The translations under genes were made by a program, and so were the position numbers. Shown here one piece after another: positions 45,420-56,793 of a stretch of 64,000 bases of DNA. The notes beneath the pieces were generated by a model. The model searched no databases. It saw only the letters and a program-made list of their open reading frames with translations, and was not told the origin of the DNA. The stretch is from Tanypteryx hageni (Eukaryota; Arthropoda; Insecta; Odonata; Petaluridae), in the NCBI GenBank assembly GCA_028673005.1, contig CM054117.1, positions 32,894,561 through 32,958,560 of the forward strand. The letters run 5' to 3'. How positions within the stretch are numbered: the first letter of the stretch is position 1; each line of letters starts with the position of its first letter.

Positions 45420-46275
45420 AGTCTTCTTATATTTTAAAGTTGAGTTTTTGGATTATGGAAAATTGCAAAGATTATAAATTGAATTTTCAAAGTTTATTTC
45501 TATATAGGAAAATTCTTAAAATATTTGGAAGTTCCACTATAATTCATTATGACGGCATTAATTTCCCTTAAAAGCATTAAAACATCTTTAATTTCCATTA
45601 AGGGAGTTAAAGGTCCCTTTAACAGCAATAATGTCCTTGTCATGGTTTTTATACATTTCCATTGTTGAAGAAAGGAAAAATTCATACTTTTTCCGATTCA
45701 AGCAGATATTTACGCTAATTCGGTATGTATTTGACTTCTGCCTTAAAAAATTAAGGACTCGGTTCTTTCAACTAAACAACTGTTCTTTTACCGAAATCGT
45801 ATCCCAATTTTAAGTAATTTTAAAATGCATTTTTAGAAAGTCTTGCACTGAATACCATGCTTTTTTCATGGGGTATTGAAATGGGACAACGGGGTTAAAA
45901 AGACCCCTTATATATGAACTATTTTGTGACTTTCGATTTTTCTCGTCAGCTGGCATCTGAAATAAGAATATACCCGAAATTTCAGCCCTGTAGCATTTAT
46001 AGGGGCAGAGAAATAAAGCGAGAAATATTTGAAAGTAACATATATATAAATATATAAGAGAGTAAGTTAAATAAAAGTGTGTAAAAAGGATCAAACGTCG
46101 GGAGAGAGTGGCAAAATGAGGAACAAACAAATAAGAACAAAGATAAAACCGTGATGAAGAACAAAAATTATAAAAACAGTAGCAAACGAAGAGCAAAGAG
46201 AAAAGAATAGTAAACGTTGATAATGTGACAAATCATTTAGTTATAATGCCTTACAACAAATAAATAAATTTTCCA
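45420..46275. other. Anonymous AT-rich DNA
   Basis: No feature recognised. The frame 45810-46196 (minus) is hydrophobic, AT-rich and motif-free. Confidence 0.3.
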
Positions 46276-46375
46276 CCTCTCCTTGTTTTCTCCCTCTCTC
46301 TCTCTCCCCCTTCCTCCCATTCTCTCTCTCTAGTCTAGTCTCAGCTCTCGTAGAGTATAAACGTGTTTTCTCGTT

Positions 46376-47184
46376 ATGCCCTCAAACTGTTCGAAGTGTG
46401 GTATAGCTCTCAAGCGAACCCAGAAATTGCTGAGTTGCTGTAAATGTCAGGAGGTGTTTCATCTGGCCTGCACATCTCTGTCCAGCAACGATCTGCAGAC
46501 GCTTGAAGACCTGTAAAAATCCTGGTCCTGTTCCACCTGCATGTCCAGAAACCGGTCTTCGCGTTCTGACGACACTCCCGTTTCTAAAGATTCAAATAGT
46601 GAGTGCATACCATCCGTGATAGAAGAACTATTGGCCCGTGTTAAACTTATTCACGGTGACCAGGCAGAATTGAAAGAATCCATTTCTTCTTGGCACGCCT
46701 CTATAAATGAGCATGCTAAGGCCTTGGCTCTGATAAATTCTTCGTTCAATAGGATTATTGACAAACTAGAGAGTCTTTCAAGCGAAAATTCTCATATTAA
46801 AAAGAATCTTTATGATATGGAGTCACGCTTAAATCGGGCTGAATAAAATCAACTTAGAAATGTTATGAAAATCCATGGCATTCCTCCATCTAACGGCGAA
46901 GATATTGTGTCGATAGTCGTCAATATTGGGAGTGCCCTTGGAATTACGCTCGATGTAAAAGACATTGACTACGCACATAGAGTATGGCTACGAATGCTCC
47001 TATTTTCATAAACGAGTCCTTGACTCAAACCAACAGGAGGTTATACGCCCAGGCTCGGGGACTTAAAAAAGACAATAAGATAAAATATTTGTAGGTTCGA
47101 AATGGCCGAATCTTTGTTCGGAAAAGTGAAGGCAGTGACCGCCTTTGTATATCCTGTGAAGATGACCTAGAAGATATCAAATAG
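46376..47184 (+). pseudogene. LINE ORF1 protein (PHD-like finger, coiled coil, FP-like C-terminal domain)
   Basis: MPSNCSKCGIALKRTQKLLS then CCKCQEVFHLAC and WSCSTC supply the Cys/His spacing of a PHD-type finger (residues 5-56). A helical stretch around SSFNRIIDKLESLSSENSHI suggests a coiled coil. The C-terminal part, KIHGIPPS, IDYAHRV, RRLYAQARGLKKDNKIKYL and RNGRIFVRKSEGS, matches the nucleic-acid-binding C-terminus (FP-like fold) of LINE ORF1 proteins. In-frame stops at 46514, 46844 and 47092 and a frameshift near 46984 break it. The protein would coat LINE RNA. Confidence 0.8.
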
Positions 47185-47187
47185 CAA

Positions 47188-48562
47188 TTGGTACCTCGAT
47201 TGTCCACACCTAAACAATCAGTTTCTGATTCCATTAATATTTGTCATGTAAATTGTCAATCTTTACTAGGCCACTATGATGAACTCTGTGAATATTTTTC
47301 TACTAGATCATATGACATTATTTGTATGTCTGAAACCTGGTTAACACCAGCTAATACAGACGAAATGGTAAGGTTGGCAAACTTTAATCTAATAAGGCAC
47401 GACAGACTTGGCAGAAACGGTGGTGGTGTTGATGTATTCATCCACTCGAAGCTACATGTGTTTGTTCTTGCCACCTCTCCTTTTATTTACTGTTAGAGGC
47501 CTGAATATCTCATTATTGAAATTTTAGGGAAAAATGCCTCCAAAATACTGTTATGTGTCGTTTATCGTCCTCCTAAAATTGGATTTCTTCCCGACTTTGA
47601 AAATGATCTTCTTAGATTATTTCCTACCTACAAAAACAATGTTATAATGGGTGATTTCAATACTGACATGTGTTGTGATTCTTTTGATAGCCGTTATTTA
47701 AGGAACTTTCCTTATAGTAATAATCTCCACCTTGTTTTATTTGATCCAACCCACCATACAACTACCACTCATATATACCTCTGCATAGTTGAAGACCCAT
47801 TACAAGTTATTTTCCATTCCCAAACGCCTGTTCCTTTTCTTTCCGCGCACGACCTTATACATATTTCCTACAAATTTAAATTTCCCCGATCTTCCCCTCT
47901 ACCATTCACTTACCGTGATTTCAGCAACTTTGAAGTCGAAAAATTCCAAGAAGATTTACGCGCTATGGATTGGTCGGTAGTATTCGGTTCGAACTCCATT
48001 GATTAACTTTCAACACTAACCTAATGGTATGTATCAATCTACATGCCCCCAAACGTACCTGTTATCGCAAACGTCCCTCTGCCCCGTGGCTCACTATAGA
48101 TATTAGGAGACACATTAAGGAAAGAAATAGGCTTCGACGTGCATTTATACAATCCAGAAATCAACTCGTCTACGAAAAATATAGAGCACTCAGAAATCGT
48201 CTCAAGCTGCTGGTCACTGAATCTAAGCGTCTCTCTTACACCACCTGCTTCTCCCGACTAACCGAATCCAACCAAGTGTGGAAGTAATTAAGGCATTTGA
48301 GGCTAATTCGACAAAGAGACAACAGTATCTCCCTAAATATTTCATTAGACCAGCTCAATAACTTTCATTTCTTCCCTTTCCCCTGACACTAGTCCTTCCC
48401 AGCCACCCACGCCTATTACGGACACCCTTATTCCTTTCCATGACAAAAATTATTACTTTCAGTAAAAAACTCTTGAAACCTTACGCAAGTTTCTCTCACT
48501 CTGTAAATCAAATTCTATGGGCATAGCCGAAATACCTTTAAATTTCTTCAAACAGTATTTTC
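47188..48562 (+). pseudogene. LINE ORF2: APE-type endonuclease and start of reverse transcriptase
   Basis: Endonuclease motifs follow in order: ICHVNCQSLLGHYDEL, ICMSETWL, RHDRLGRNGGGVDVFI, LCVVYRPPK, VIMGDFNTD and SAHDLIHISY (SDH region). The linker reads APKRTCYRKRPSAPWLTIDI then IKERNRLRRAF. After another shift, FLSLCKSNSMGIAEIPLNFF is the entrance of the reverse transcriptase (equivalent to SNAVGSDGIP). Stops lie at 47494-47496 and 48004-48006 and frame changes near 48010 and 48290. The catalytic palm is missing. Confidence 0.85.
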
Positions 48563-48564
48563 CC

Positions 48565-49115
48565 GCAACAAATGATGTTGACTGGGCATATATCCAATAC
48601 AGCTGTAGGCGTGATCGGGACGATTTGAACGGCTCCAGTACTGCGATGTGGACAGCAAGAGGGGAAACTACCACATTAAAATCCCTAGTAATGATTATAT
48701 GGTTGGAAAATATGAGTTCTCTCGAGGTAAAACAATCCGGAGGTAAAATAGTCTCCCAATCGGATCTCCGGGCGGGGACTGCATTGAGAAAAACATTTAC
48801 ATTAACATTTACTATTTTATGTATTGCATTGTAAAGTTTTATCATTAATATAATTAAGCATTAACGACTTATTTAATATTCGAATGGATAGATGCACCGA
48901 AGCCTTTAAAGCAGCAATAAAATTATGTGAATTATGTCAATACTATTAGCCAAAACGTAAACAATAAACTACATCTTGGTTACCGAACAAATCTAAGTAG
49001 ATATATCGATTTATGGCGCGATAAATCTTTCAATGTTAGTGGTAAAAGATAACAATGTTCTAATATTCCTTAAAAATCATTTGACTAACTTTAAAAGTAT
49101 TCATAGACTATCATC
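48565..49115. other. Anonymous DNA
   Basis: No similarity to the LINE or to other repeats was recognised. A plus-strand frame to 48834 is chance continuation. Confidence 0.3.
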
Positions 49116-49116
49116 A

Positions 49117-49500
49117 TCATCATAGGTAGTCTGTCCGTAGACAGGTCCGTGATTATTGTTGGTTAAACCTGGTTCTCCATATACTCCTATTTTCCGCTGT
49201 CCTCTTTATATCTTGATAACTCTCTTTCCCTTTTAAATCGTCTATCAGCTGAAACCTTTTCCTACCTCTTTCCCTTTTCCCATCTAGTTTTCCTTCTAAC
49301 ACATCTTTAATCATACTCTCTTACCTCAGGTAATGTCCAACCCAGTTTGCCTTCCTCTCTCTAATAGTCTGTATAATCATTCGCATCTCTCCTACTCTTC
49401 GTAGCACTTCATCGTTTTTCATCCTATCTGTCCATTTTATCTTCAGCATTCTCCTCCAAGTCCACATTTCTATATTTAGGCATTAATCCATTTGTACCCT
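49117..49500 (-). pseudogene. RTE-type LINE ORF2, C-terminal region
   Basis: Minus-strand translation gives MWTWRRMLKIKWTDRMKNDE, VLRRVGEMRMIIQTIRERKA, NWVGHYLR, stop, ESMIKDVLEGKLDGKRERGR and KRFQLIDDLKGKE. After a frameshift it continues AENRSIWRTRFNQQ. This is the hallmark C-terminal segment of RTE/BovB-like reverse transcriptase proteins (WxRR-L-I-WTDR-N-EVL ... NWIGHILRRE). The piece is 5'-truncated, with one stop and one frameshift. The 27.9 kb fragment belongs to the same family. Confidence 0.88.
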
Positions 49501-49889
49501 TGATCTTGGCGTTGGCTATTCTACCTCAAAGGCGCGCCATGGCGTGGATTTTCCTTGCATTAATCTTTACGTGGCTATCTCCCTTTGAAGAGGACAACAA
49601 TTAAGAAATTTAGCTTTGTTGCCGCCTGGAAAATTGTCATCTAAACCGATAAATTTTTTCGCTTAAAGATAAATTTCGAGCGATTTAACACGTAATACGA
49701 CAAAACATAAACAGAATTAAAATCTTCAGTCTTTAGTGCGTAAAATAAGCCATTTCTCATTTACTTCTTTTGTTTGGAAATTAACATTTTACGAAATTTT
49801 AAAACTGATATTTCATAAAATCGATTGCTATATTATAAATTGGTAAAATATTTAAGTTTATAATTAGCTGTTGCTCGTCGATAAATCGA

Positions 49890-50240
49890 CTGGCTGGTTA
49901 GATTAAATATTGTCTTGGTAGTTAGCCTTCTGTCACATTACCATGAAGGTCAGCGACTGAAAGGTTTATTTCCTTTTACTAATGTAAGCTTGGAGTGCCA
50001 CGTTATTTCCCACAGCGTCTAATGTCCGCTAGCAGCATCAACCACTACAACTTTGTCGAGCAGAGCTTAATCGGTCAAAAAACCTAAATATCTCACCAAC
50101 GGTTTGACCAATTTCAATTTTATAATTTTCCTGCAAATTTGCAGGTTGAGGCGTTTAATTTGATGCATCACACGTCAATGTGGCTCTCACCTGCGCTTTA
50201 AAAATTTCATTTTTCTATGCTATTAATATATAGATATAAT
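49890..50240. repeat. Repeat Z, copy 1
   Basis: TCTTGGTAGTTAGCCTTCT, GTCAGCGAC, CATCAACCACTACAACTTTG, AATATCTCACCAACGG, ATTTTCCTGCAAATTTGC and CTATTAATATATAGATAT occur in this order and recur at 51355-51700. Noncoding. Confidence 0.7.
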
Positions 50241-50261
50241 TAATTTATCATACTTACTATT

Positions 50262-51352
50262 TCCCGTTCATTTAAATTTGAAAATGTTTATGAGGAAAAA
50301 ATGTCAGTACATAAACAAAATAAAAAGGAAATATGTAGGTGAACCACGCAATTCGCTCAGGTTGCGTTCCAAAAAACCAGAGCGTATCGCGAATCAGCGT
50401 ATTGAGAAACACATTTTTACATAAGAGCAATGCTATAAAAAAGAGACACGTCCCTAAATGGATTGAAATCACGCGTAAGCACGACAAACATGTTCCTAAA
50501 AAGGGTCTTGTTGCGCGAAATCGCGCTAAACAAATGCAAAAATCCCGTTGAAAACCATGTCAAAGATAGGATCGCTTTAATTTTTTTCGCATTCGACATT
50601 TCAAACTTATAAGGGTAATAACTCTAGCACAAATTCAATGTGTCACCACCACGATCTCGGGCTGAAAACTGGTTGTAGTCCGCCGAAACACTACTACCTT
50701 GGACATAAATAGAAACTCGTCGATTACATTATTTCTCTGATGCGATATTGTGTACATAAAATGAATATGAAAACGATTTAAAAGCAGTTCGTATATAATG
50801 AAACAAAATTGTTTTCCATTACTCGCGTTGAGACTTTTTGAATGGGCAGAGAAAGGTAAGAGCGTACGTGCGAATCAAGCGAGCGCATCGAGAGGTAGAG
50901 CCAGAAAGTGTAATGAGCGTAAAACCGAAGAAAGCGTATCGCGAGGTAAACCTGCATTGTTTGCACCTGGAAAGGTGACATGTGCATTTAAAACAGTTAT
51001 AATTCATTGTCATACTTACTATGTCCCGATAATTTCAATTTGAAAATGTTTATAACGAAAAAATGTCAGTTTGGAAACAAAATAAAAAGGAAATATATTG
51101 TTTACTCTTGGAACAAAATATAAAAAAATATTAATTTGACATGTGCAATAAAAAGTTATAAATCATTATCAGATTTCCTATGTCCCGTTAATTTAAATTT
51201 GAGAATGTATATAACGAAAAAATGTCAGTTTGGAAACAAAATAAAAAGGAAATATTAATGTAACATGTGCATTAAAAACAGCTATGATTTATTATCATAC
51301 TTAATATGTCTCGATTATTTCAATTTGAAAACGTTTATAACAAAATAATGTC
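50262..51352. repeat. Four-copy interspersed subrepeat between the Z copies
   Basis: Blocks at about 50248-50337, 51010-51098, 51168-51258 and 51292-51352 share ATACTTACTATTTCCCG, TTTGAAAATGTTTATAACG, AAAAAATGTCAGTTTGGAAA and CAAAATAAAAAGGAAATAT. The 670 bases between the first two hold basic-residue-rich frames (50339-50551 and 50798-51043) without a domain I can name. The last block runs straight into Z copy 2. Confidence 0.65.
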
Positions 51353-51354
51353 AG

Positions 51355-51700
51355 TTGTATCTTGACACAAATCTTGGTAGTAAGCCTTCTTGTTTAAACT
51401 TGAAATAACCATATTACCAAGAAACTCAGCGACATCTACTATTTTCCGCTAGAGGCACTACGTTATTTTCTACAGCGCCATCTTAACATCAACCATTACA
51501 ACTAAGTCGAGCATAGCTTAGCCGGCCAAGAAAAACCTCAATATCTCGCTAACGGTATGACCGATTTCAATTTTATCATTTTCCTGCAAATCTGCATGTC
51601 GAAACGTTTAATTTGATGCATCTCTCGTTAAAGTGACTGTTACCTTGGCTTTAAAAATCTCATTTTTCACGCTATTAATATATAGATATGAAGAGAATGA
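51355..51700. repeat. Repeat Z, copy 2
   Basis: Second copy of 49890-50240, about 1.45 kb downstream and in the same orientation, ending again CTATTAATATATAGATAT. Confidence 0.7.
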
Positions 51701-52140
51701 TTACTGAATGTATAATAAGATATATACTATTCCGATGATCCAGCATCTTTTAATTACTAACATAAGAAATCGTTCATTCTTAACCGTCATTTCTGACAGG
51801 AAATTAAACTGGTAATAAATGATATTTTTCATAAAACAGGTTGTTCTTACTGTCTCCGTACTATAAAAGTTACATTTTGCTGTTTATAACTAATGTTTGC
51901 TATCATAAAAAAGCGATAAAGCATAGCAAAAAGTTGGAGGTGACTCTCGAGTTCATTGAAATTTAAAAACTGCATCTTGTTGAATTTAGAACAGCAGCAA
52001 TACTTGGGAAAAGAATTAAGTTTTTCAAAACTTACGAAAGAATAAGAAATCGAGAATCAAGTAAATGATACTAATGACAAACCATTCGCTCTTGCGAGGT
52101 TCCCAACGCGAAATATCCCGCTCTTTTCTTTTTCCCCGAT
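51701..52140. other. Anonymous DNA
   Basis: Nothing recognised. Confidence 0.3.
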
Positions 52141-52620
52141 TTAGCTCTCTCTTTAATCCAGCCCTTCGATGTGATGCATTCCGACCAATTTGACCCTCAG
52201 TTTCCTCCCCAACCTTTCTATCGAATGGGACTCATTCTCGAAGCTCCGCATGTCCATCCCTTTTTCTGAGACTTCTTTCCTCTACGCTCCTTCATCCTTC
52301 TCAATCGCTCATGACAGCCTCCCTTTTGAAAAGACCAACCCTCTCCTCAAAACCCGTAAAAAATACCCTCATTCGTTACGTGACCTTCCTTAAGGGCAGG
52401 CCTTCTAACCCTACTTCTTCTCCCTTCCCAGCCTCCGTCTCAATCTCATTACTCCCGTAATGCCTTCCATTCCCACATTCACACCTTCCTCATTCCCTCT
52501 CTCCCTTCCTCCTTTTCTCTCCCCGTCTCTCCCACTCAGCCTTCTCTCCATCATCCACATCTCCTCTCCCGCCATCAGCCGTAAGACGGCACACGTCGCC
52601 ACCCTTCCAAAATCCTCTGA
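52141..52620. repeat. CT-rich tract
   Basis: Long pyrimidine-rich plus strand with CCTTCC and TCTCCC words. The frames (52190-52393, 52460-52642) are Ser/Pro/Leu low-complexity peptides. Confidence 0.5.
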
Positions 52621-52714
52621 TTCCGCCTACAGTCTGCAGTAAAGGGAATTCGTTACACCCCTATTGTTAGAAATTGCGAGCGTGAATGAATAGTTGACGC
52701 GCGGGATGTGGCGG

Positions 52715-52815
52715 GGAGAGTTGTCGAGGAGGGAGAGAGAGAGAGAGGGAGGGAGAGAGAGGGAGGGAGAGAGAAGGAGGGAGAGAGAGAGGGGGAGAGG
52801 GGCGAGAATTTGGGG
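52715..52815. repeat. GA-rich simple repeat
   Basis: GGGAGAGAGAGAGAGAGGGA and variants in tandem. Confidence 0.75.
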
Positions 52816-53749
52816 TGGGGAGGTATTTTCTAAAGGGTCAATGGAGGATGTGTGCGTGTACGGGGAAAAATGAAGATCTCTTGGACGTGGATAGGTTTCC
52901 GCTACGGTCACCCAGGGAGCCTGCGAAGGATCTCAAAAGGAACTGTGCCGGACAGATGGCTCAAAAGGAATGGTGTGAGGAACGAGAGAGGGATGGATGT
53001 GCAGTGAGGATTTTTTTCAATGCTGCAAAGTTATCAATTTCGATGACCTTTAGACGGTGGGAGGAAAAATCCTCGTAATCAAATTTTTAATTCCACTTCT
53101 AATTAAGACGAAGTTCAAAAAGAGACAAATTCAATTATTCTCCTTTACTTTACATGGAGTATGTATGTGTGAAGTAGGATGCGTTAACACGCATTGAATA
53201 TTTAAAATAAATGGTTCTAGATTCGAATTAATTTTTTTATTACTCTAATCAGGGAGACGAGGCTGTATGGATCCCTATCAAATATTATCGGTGAATAAAT
53301 TAAAAAAGAATCAAGAAATTCAATAATGAAATCAAATAAGAAACCCACGATCCAAATATTTAATCTCCTTACAACATCAATATTCTGCTTCCAGAATTAC
53401 GAAATTATGCCAACAGTTTAAAACTCGGGTTTTACTAACGGAATATTTATTTTCAAAAAACGCTCCACTTTAACCCTCACATTCAGGAAATAGGCCCCCT
53501 GTTTGCCCGTCAATCATCCGAAATAAAATTTGAACTTTCCCGACGATTTAGGACGCATCGAGCCAGGAAGGTAAGAGATTTATGCCGAGGATTCGGAACG
53601 CCTCTCAACAATAACCGATAATCTCCTCAAATCCGATAATTTGCATAATCTTGTTTCGAACACAATCTTTCTCCTCGAGGCGTGTACTTGAATGACAAAT
53701 TAAGACGCCCACTTTCGGGAACGGCGGAAGAAAGCGGCGGCGTCTCCCG

Positions 53750-53875
53750 TAAAGGTAGGAGAGAGATAGGAAGGGATAGGAGAGAAAAGGTGAGAGGGAG
53801 GGAGAGAGAGGGAGGGAGGGAGAGAGAGGGTGGGAGAGAGAGAGAGAGAGTGAGTGAGAGGAAGTGAGAGGTAAA
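53750..53875. repeat. GA-rich simple repeat
   Basis: GGGAGGGAGAGAGAGGGAGG and GAGAGAGAGAGAG runs. The minus-strand frame reading Leu/Ser/Pro repeats is spurious. Confidence 0.75.
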
Positions 53876-54269
53876 GAGCATCCTTTTTCCCCCGCCCCTT
53901 TTATCAAACCCACCGGAGGTACGTTTTAAGTGAAGAGATGGGTCCCTTCCGGACTACCCATCTCTTTAACTCGACCTCCTCCTCCGCTTCCTCCCTTCGA
54001 CTCACTCACAGCACTTTAGTACGCCATTTTTCCGCCCCCCCCCCATATACCTTGCGTATATTGTGCGGGTGAGCCCACGGAAAGGGCAAAGAAGAGAAGG
54101 AGGTGCGAAACTCTCCTCTCTAACCCATCCCGTCGGAAAGGGGTGAATTCTTAAGCTGGTTTAAGGCATGCAGGTCACGGAGTGCTCTCTCTCCCAAGTC
54201 CGCCCCTTCTCCCAAACTCCTTCCCTACCCATAGACCTGCGAGAAAGATAGGCACAGTGCGCACCGCAT

Positions 54270-54900
54270 TCTGCCTGTCTCTTCCCTTTTCCTTTCTCCT
54301 CTCTCCCTTTCCCTTTCTCCTCTCTCTCTCTCTCCCTTTCTTCTCTCTCTCCCTCTTCCTTTCTCCTCTCTCCCTTTCTTCTCTCTCCTTCTTTCCCTCT
54401 CTCTCCCTCTCCATTTATTTTCCCCCTCTCCTTTTTTCCCGTCCATCTTCCTCTCTCCCTCATCCTCTCCATCTTCCTCTTCTTCTCTCCCCTCCCTCTC
54501 CTTTCTACCTCTTCTCTCCCTTTCTCTCCTCACTCTGATTCTCTCCATTTCTCCACTTCCACTGTCTTTCTCTCCTCTATCCCTTTCTTCTCTGCCTCTT
54601 CTCTCCCTCTCCCCTCCCTTTCTCTCCTCACTCTGCTTCTCTCCATTTCTCCACTTCACTGTCTTTCTCTCCTCTATCCCTTTCTTCTCTGCCTCTTCTC
54701 TCCCTCTCCCCTCCCTTTCTCTCCTCACTCTGCTTCTCTCCATTTCTCCCTTCCCACTGTCTTTCTCTCCTCTATCCCTTTCTCCCCTCCCTGACTTTCT
54801 CCCTTTCTCCTCTCCCATCCCTCTTCCTCTCTCTCTTTCTCCTCTCCCTCCCTCTGCTTCTCCCCTACCTCTTTCTTTCTCTCTCCCCTCCCTCCTCGTA
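54270..54900. repeat. CT-rich tract with ~98-bp minisatellite
   Basis: Plus strand is nearly pure C/T. CACTCTGNTTCTCTCCATTT begins at 54531, 54629 and 54726, giving a period of 97-98 bp over about 2.7 units with high identity. The 290-residue minus-strand frame across it is Arg/Glu/Gly/Lys low complexity and is rejected as a gene. Confidence 0.8.
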
Positions 54901-54904
54901 GTCA

Positions 54905-56350
54905 GGTGGCCCGTAACTTCCACCTCCTCCCTCCACCAGTTCTCGCTCGACAAAGCGATCAACTCACGAATAGTTTCAGTGTGGAGGGGAATAAGGAAAA
55001 ACGTCGTGTAGCTACAGACCAGGAAAGCGAAATTTACGGAGTAATAAACAATGATCGGTCGTGTGCCAGGAGTGTTTATTTTATTCCGGGTGGACACGCG
55101 ATAAAACGGTTCGTAAATATGTAGATTTTAACGGAACGGAATTTTTCGCCGGCCTGTGTTCCGGGAAAACCCCCGGTCGTCTAATGAAGGGCAAATAGGA
55201 GAATGGATGGGGGCGACTGAGCGCGTATTTAAGGAGATGTGCGTCTTTTCCAATCTGCAGCGGCGGCGTGCAGGATAAGCCCGGATTAATTGCTACGCTA
55301 CGCAAGCGTGGCATTTTTAATTACTGGGTGTTGGAGCAAATACCGGCTTGAACTTCGTCCGAGATGCGAAGGAAGAGTTGGAATAATCGTCATTTGTTAT
55401 ATAATTTTTGAAATCGAACGCAGGAAGAATATTTCCCCGAAAGGGGTTATAAATAATGTAAACATACGTCATATCCTATTTCTGACAGTTTTGTTGGTTT
55501 ATTTTTAAATAATAAAAAATACTCTGCAACTCGATTTTATAGTATGATTAACTTTCAAGTACGCACGTGTTATAACCTAAGTCGTTAAAACAAATACAAC
55601 AAGGATTAACACGATCCCTCGAATGAAACTCGTGAAAATCTGTTTCTCTTAAATAATGTAAAATGTATTTGTTCTTATTACAGTTGCTCACGAATCAACT
55701 TATGAGAATCAAAGGCATTATAAAAGTATTCATTCTCTTATATTTTTGTTGAAAACTCTTACCAGATTGAAACAAATAAAAAAAAATCAAGCATGTATGA
55801 GCAAGTAAAACGTTGAAAAAGACGCAATTATTCAACGAGTGAGTATGCCAAAAAAATGCGAAAAAAATGTCAAGAAGGAAACCAACAACTCAGAACACAT
55901 CACATGCTAAGAAGTACTGTTTACAACAACAACACACATAAAAGGTTTAACTTGGATGTAGCCGTGTTGCACGTTCCTACGCATACTTCCGCCTGTTTAC
56001 TTGTACCTTACGGCTTTTTTTGGCAACATTACGAAATTCATCGTCGCATTTAAAGCGAATGGGCAATTTTCGACATTTTTTTTATAATGTGAAAATGATC
56101 ACACAACGAGAATTAAATGATCTGTCTAACAATTTAATAATTTCGAAGAGAGACAATTAAGAAAAAATAATGAATCGCATCATCTATAAGTTATAGAAAT
56201 ATTCAAGTAAAACGATAATTTTCATTTAACGGCCATTTATGAATTCGATAGAATGAAACCGACTAAACTTGTATTATTATCAAATAAAAACAAAAAAGAG
56301 AAGTAATTTAGTCAAACTGGTAACAATCCAACTTCCGTTATTCCATAAAT
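54905..56350. other. Anonymous DNA
   Basis: GC-richer near 55.1-55.4 kb, AT-rich afterwards. No motif-bearing frame. Confidence 0.35.
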
Positions 56351-56599
56351 CACTAATGGCCGGTTCAATAGCGCTATTTAATACATAAATCGGAAATTTT
56401 GGTTTCTTGAACGTTCCATAAGCCAATTGGTCCGATAAATCGTTCCATAAGTTATCTGACCCACCACAGGCAGTTATTGAAGCAATAAGTATCTGGCGCA
56501 TGCGCAATGAGTCACGTAGCAGAAGCTGCTTGTAAACAAAGTTGTTCATTGGTGTTAGCTTGTTCGTTGTGTTTGTTTTACATTAGCATTGACAACGAA

Positions 56600-56790
56600 A
56601 TGGATTATTCCAGTTCATCCTCATATGAAGAAGTAATCGAAATAGTAAATAGATTTCTAAGATCACGGTTATTCCGGCAAAGAATCGGCAGTTTCGATGT
56701 ATATAGTGACGCTGAATTTAAGCTACGTTACCGATTATTGAAAAGAACAGTTTATATCTTATCGCAAACTATAGGTGACAAATTGTTCAA
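56600..56790 (+). pseudogene. PIF/Harbinger (HARBI1-like) transposase, N-terminal fragment
   Basis: From MDYSSSSSYEEVIEI the frame reads GSFDVYSDAEFKLRYRLLKR and TVYILSQTIGDKLF. This matches the N-terminal region of HARBI1-like nucleases (D-x-Y-x-D-x-E-F-x-x-R-F-R-L-x-K-x-T-V). The in-frame upstream ATG at 56507 adds residues without family character. The catalytic DDE domain is missing. The sequence switches abruptly to hAT coding sequence. Confidence 0.6.
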
Positions 56791-56793
56791 TAA

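Larger units (their letters stand above)
46376..48562 (+). mobile_element. CR1/Jockey-group LINE, decayed and 3'-truncated
   Basis: An ORF1 with a PHD-like finger (46376-47184) is followed at once by an ORF2 with endonuclease, linker and the first residues of the reverse transcriptase (47188-48562). The order and motifs are those of CR1/L2/Jockey-group elements. Stops and frameshifts in both ORFs show it is inactive. The 5' region begins after a CT-rich run (46284-46330). The sequence loses similarity just after the start of the reverse transcriptase, which is unusual because LINEs are normally truncated at the 5' end, so a later deletion or insertion is likely. Confidence 0.85.

Noticed and set aside
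45036..45421. Near-identical peptides encoded on both strands
   Set aside because: Direct consequence of the palindrome at 45155-45414.
54225..55097. 290-residue minus-strand frame
   Set aside because: Arg/Glu/Gly/Lys low complexity over a pyrimidine tract. Only the first ~60 residues are outside it, and they show no family motif.
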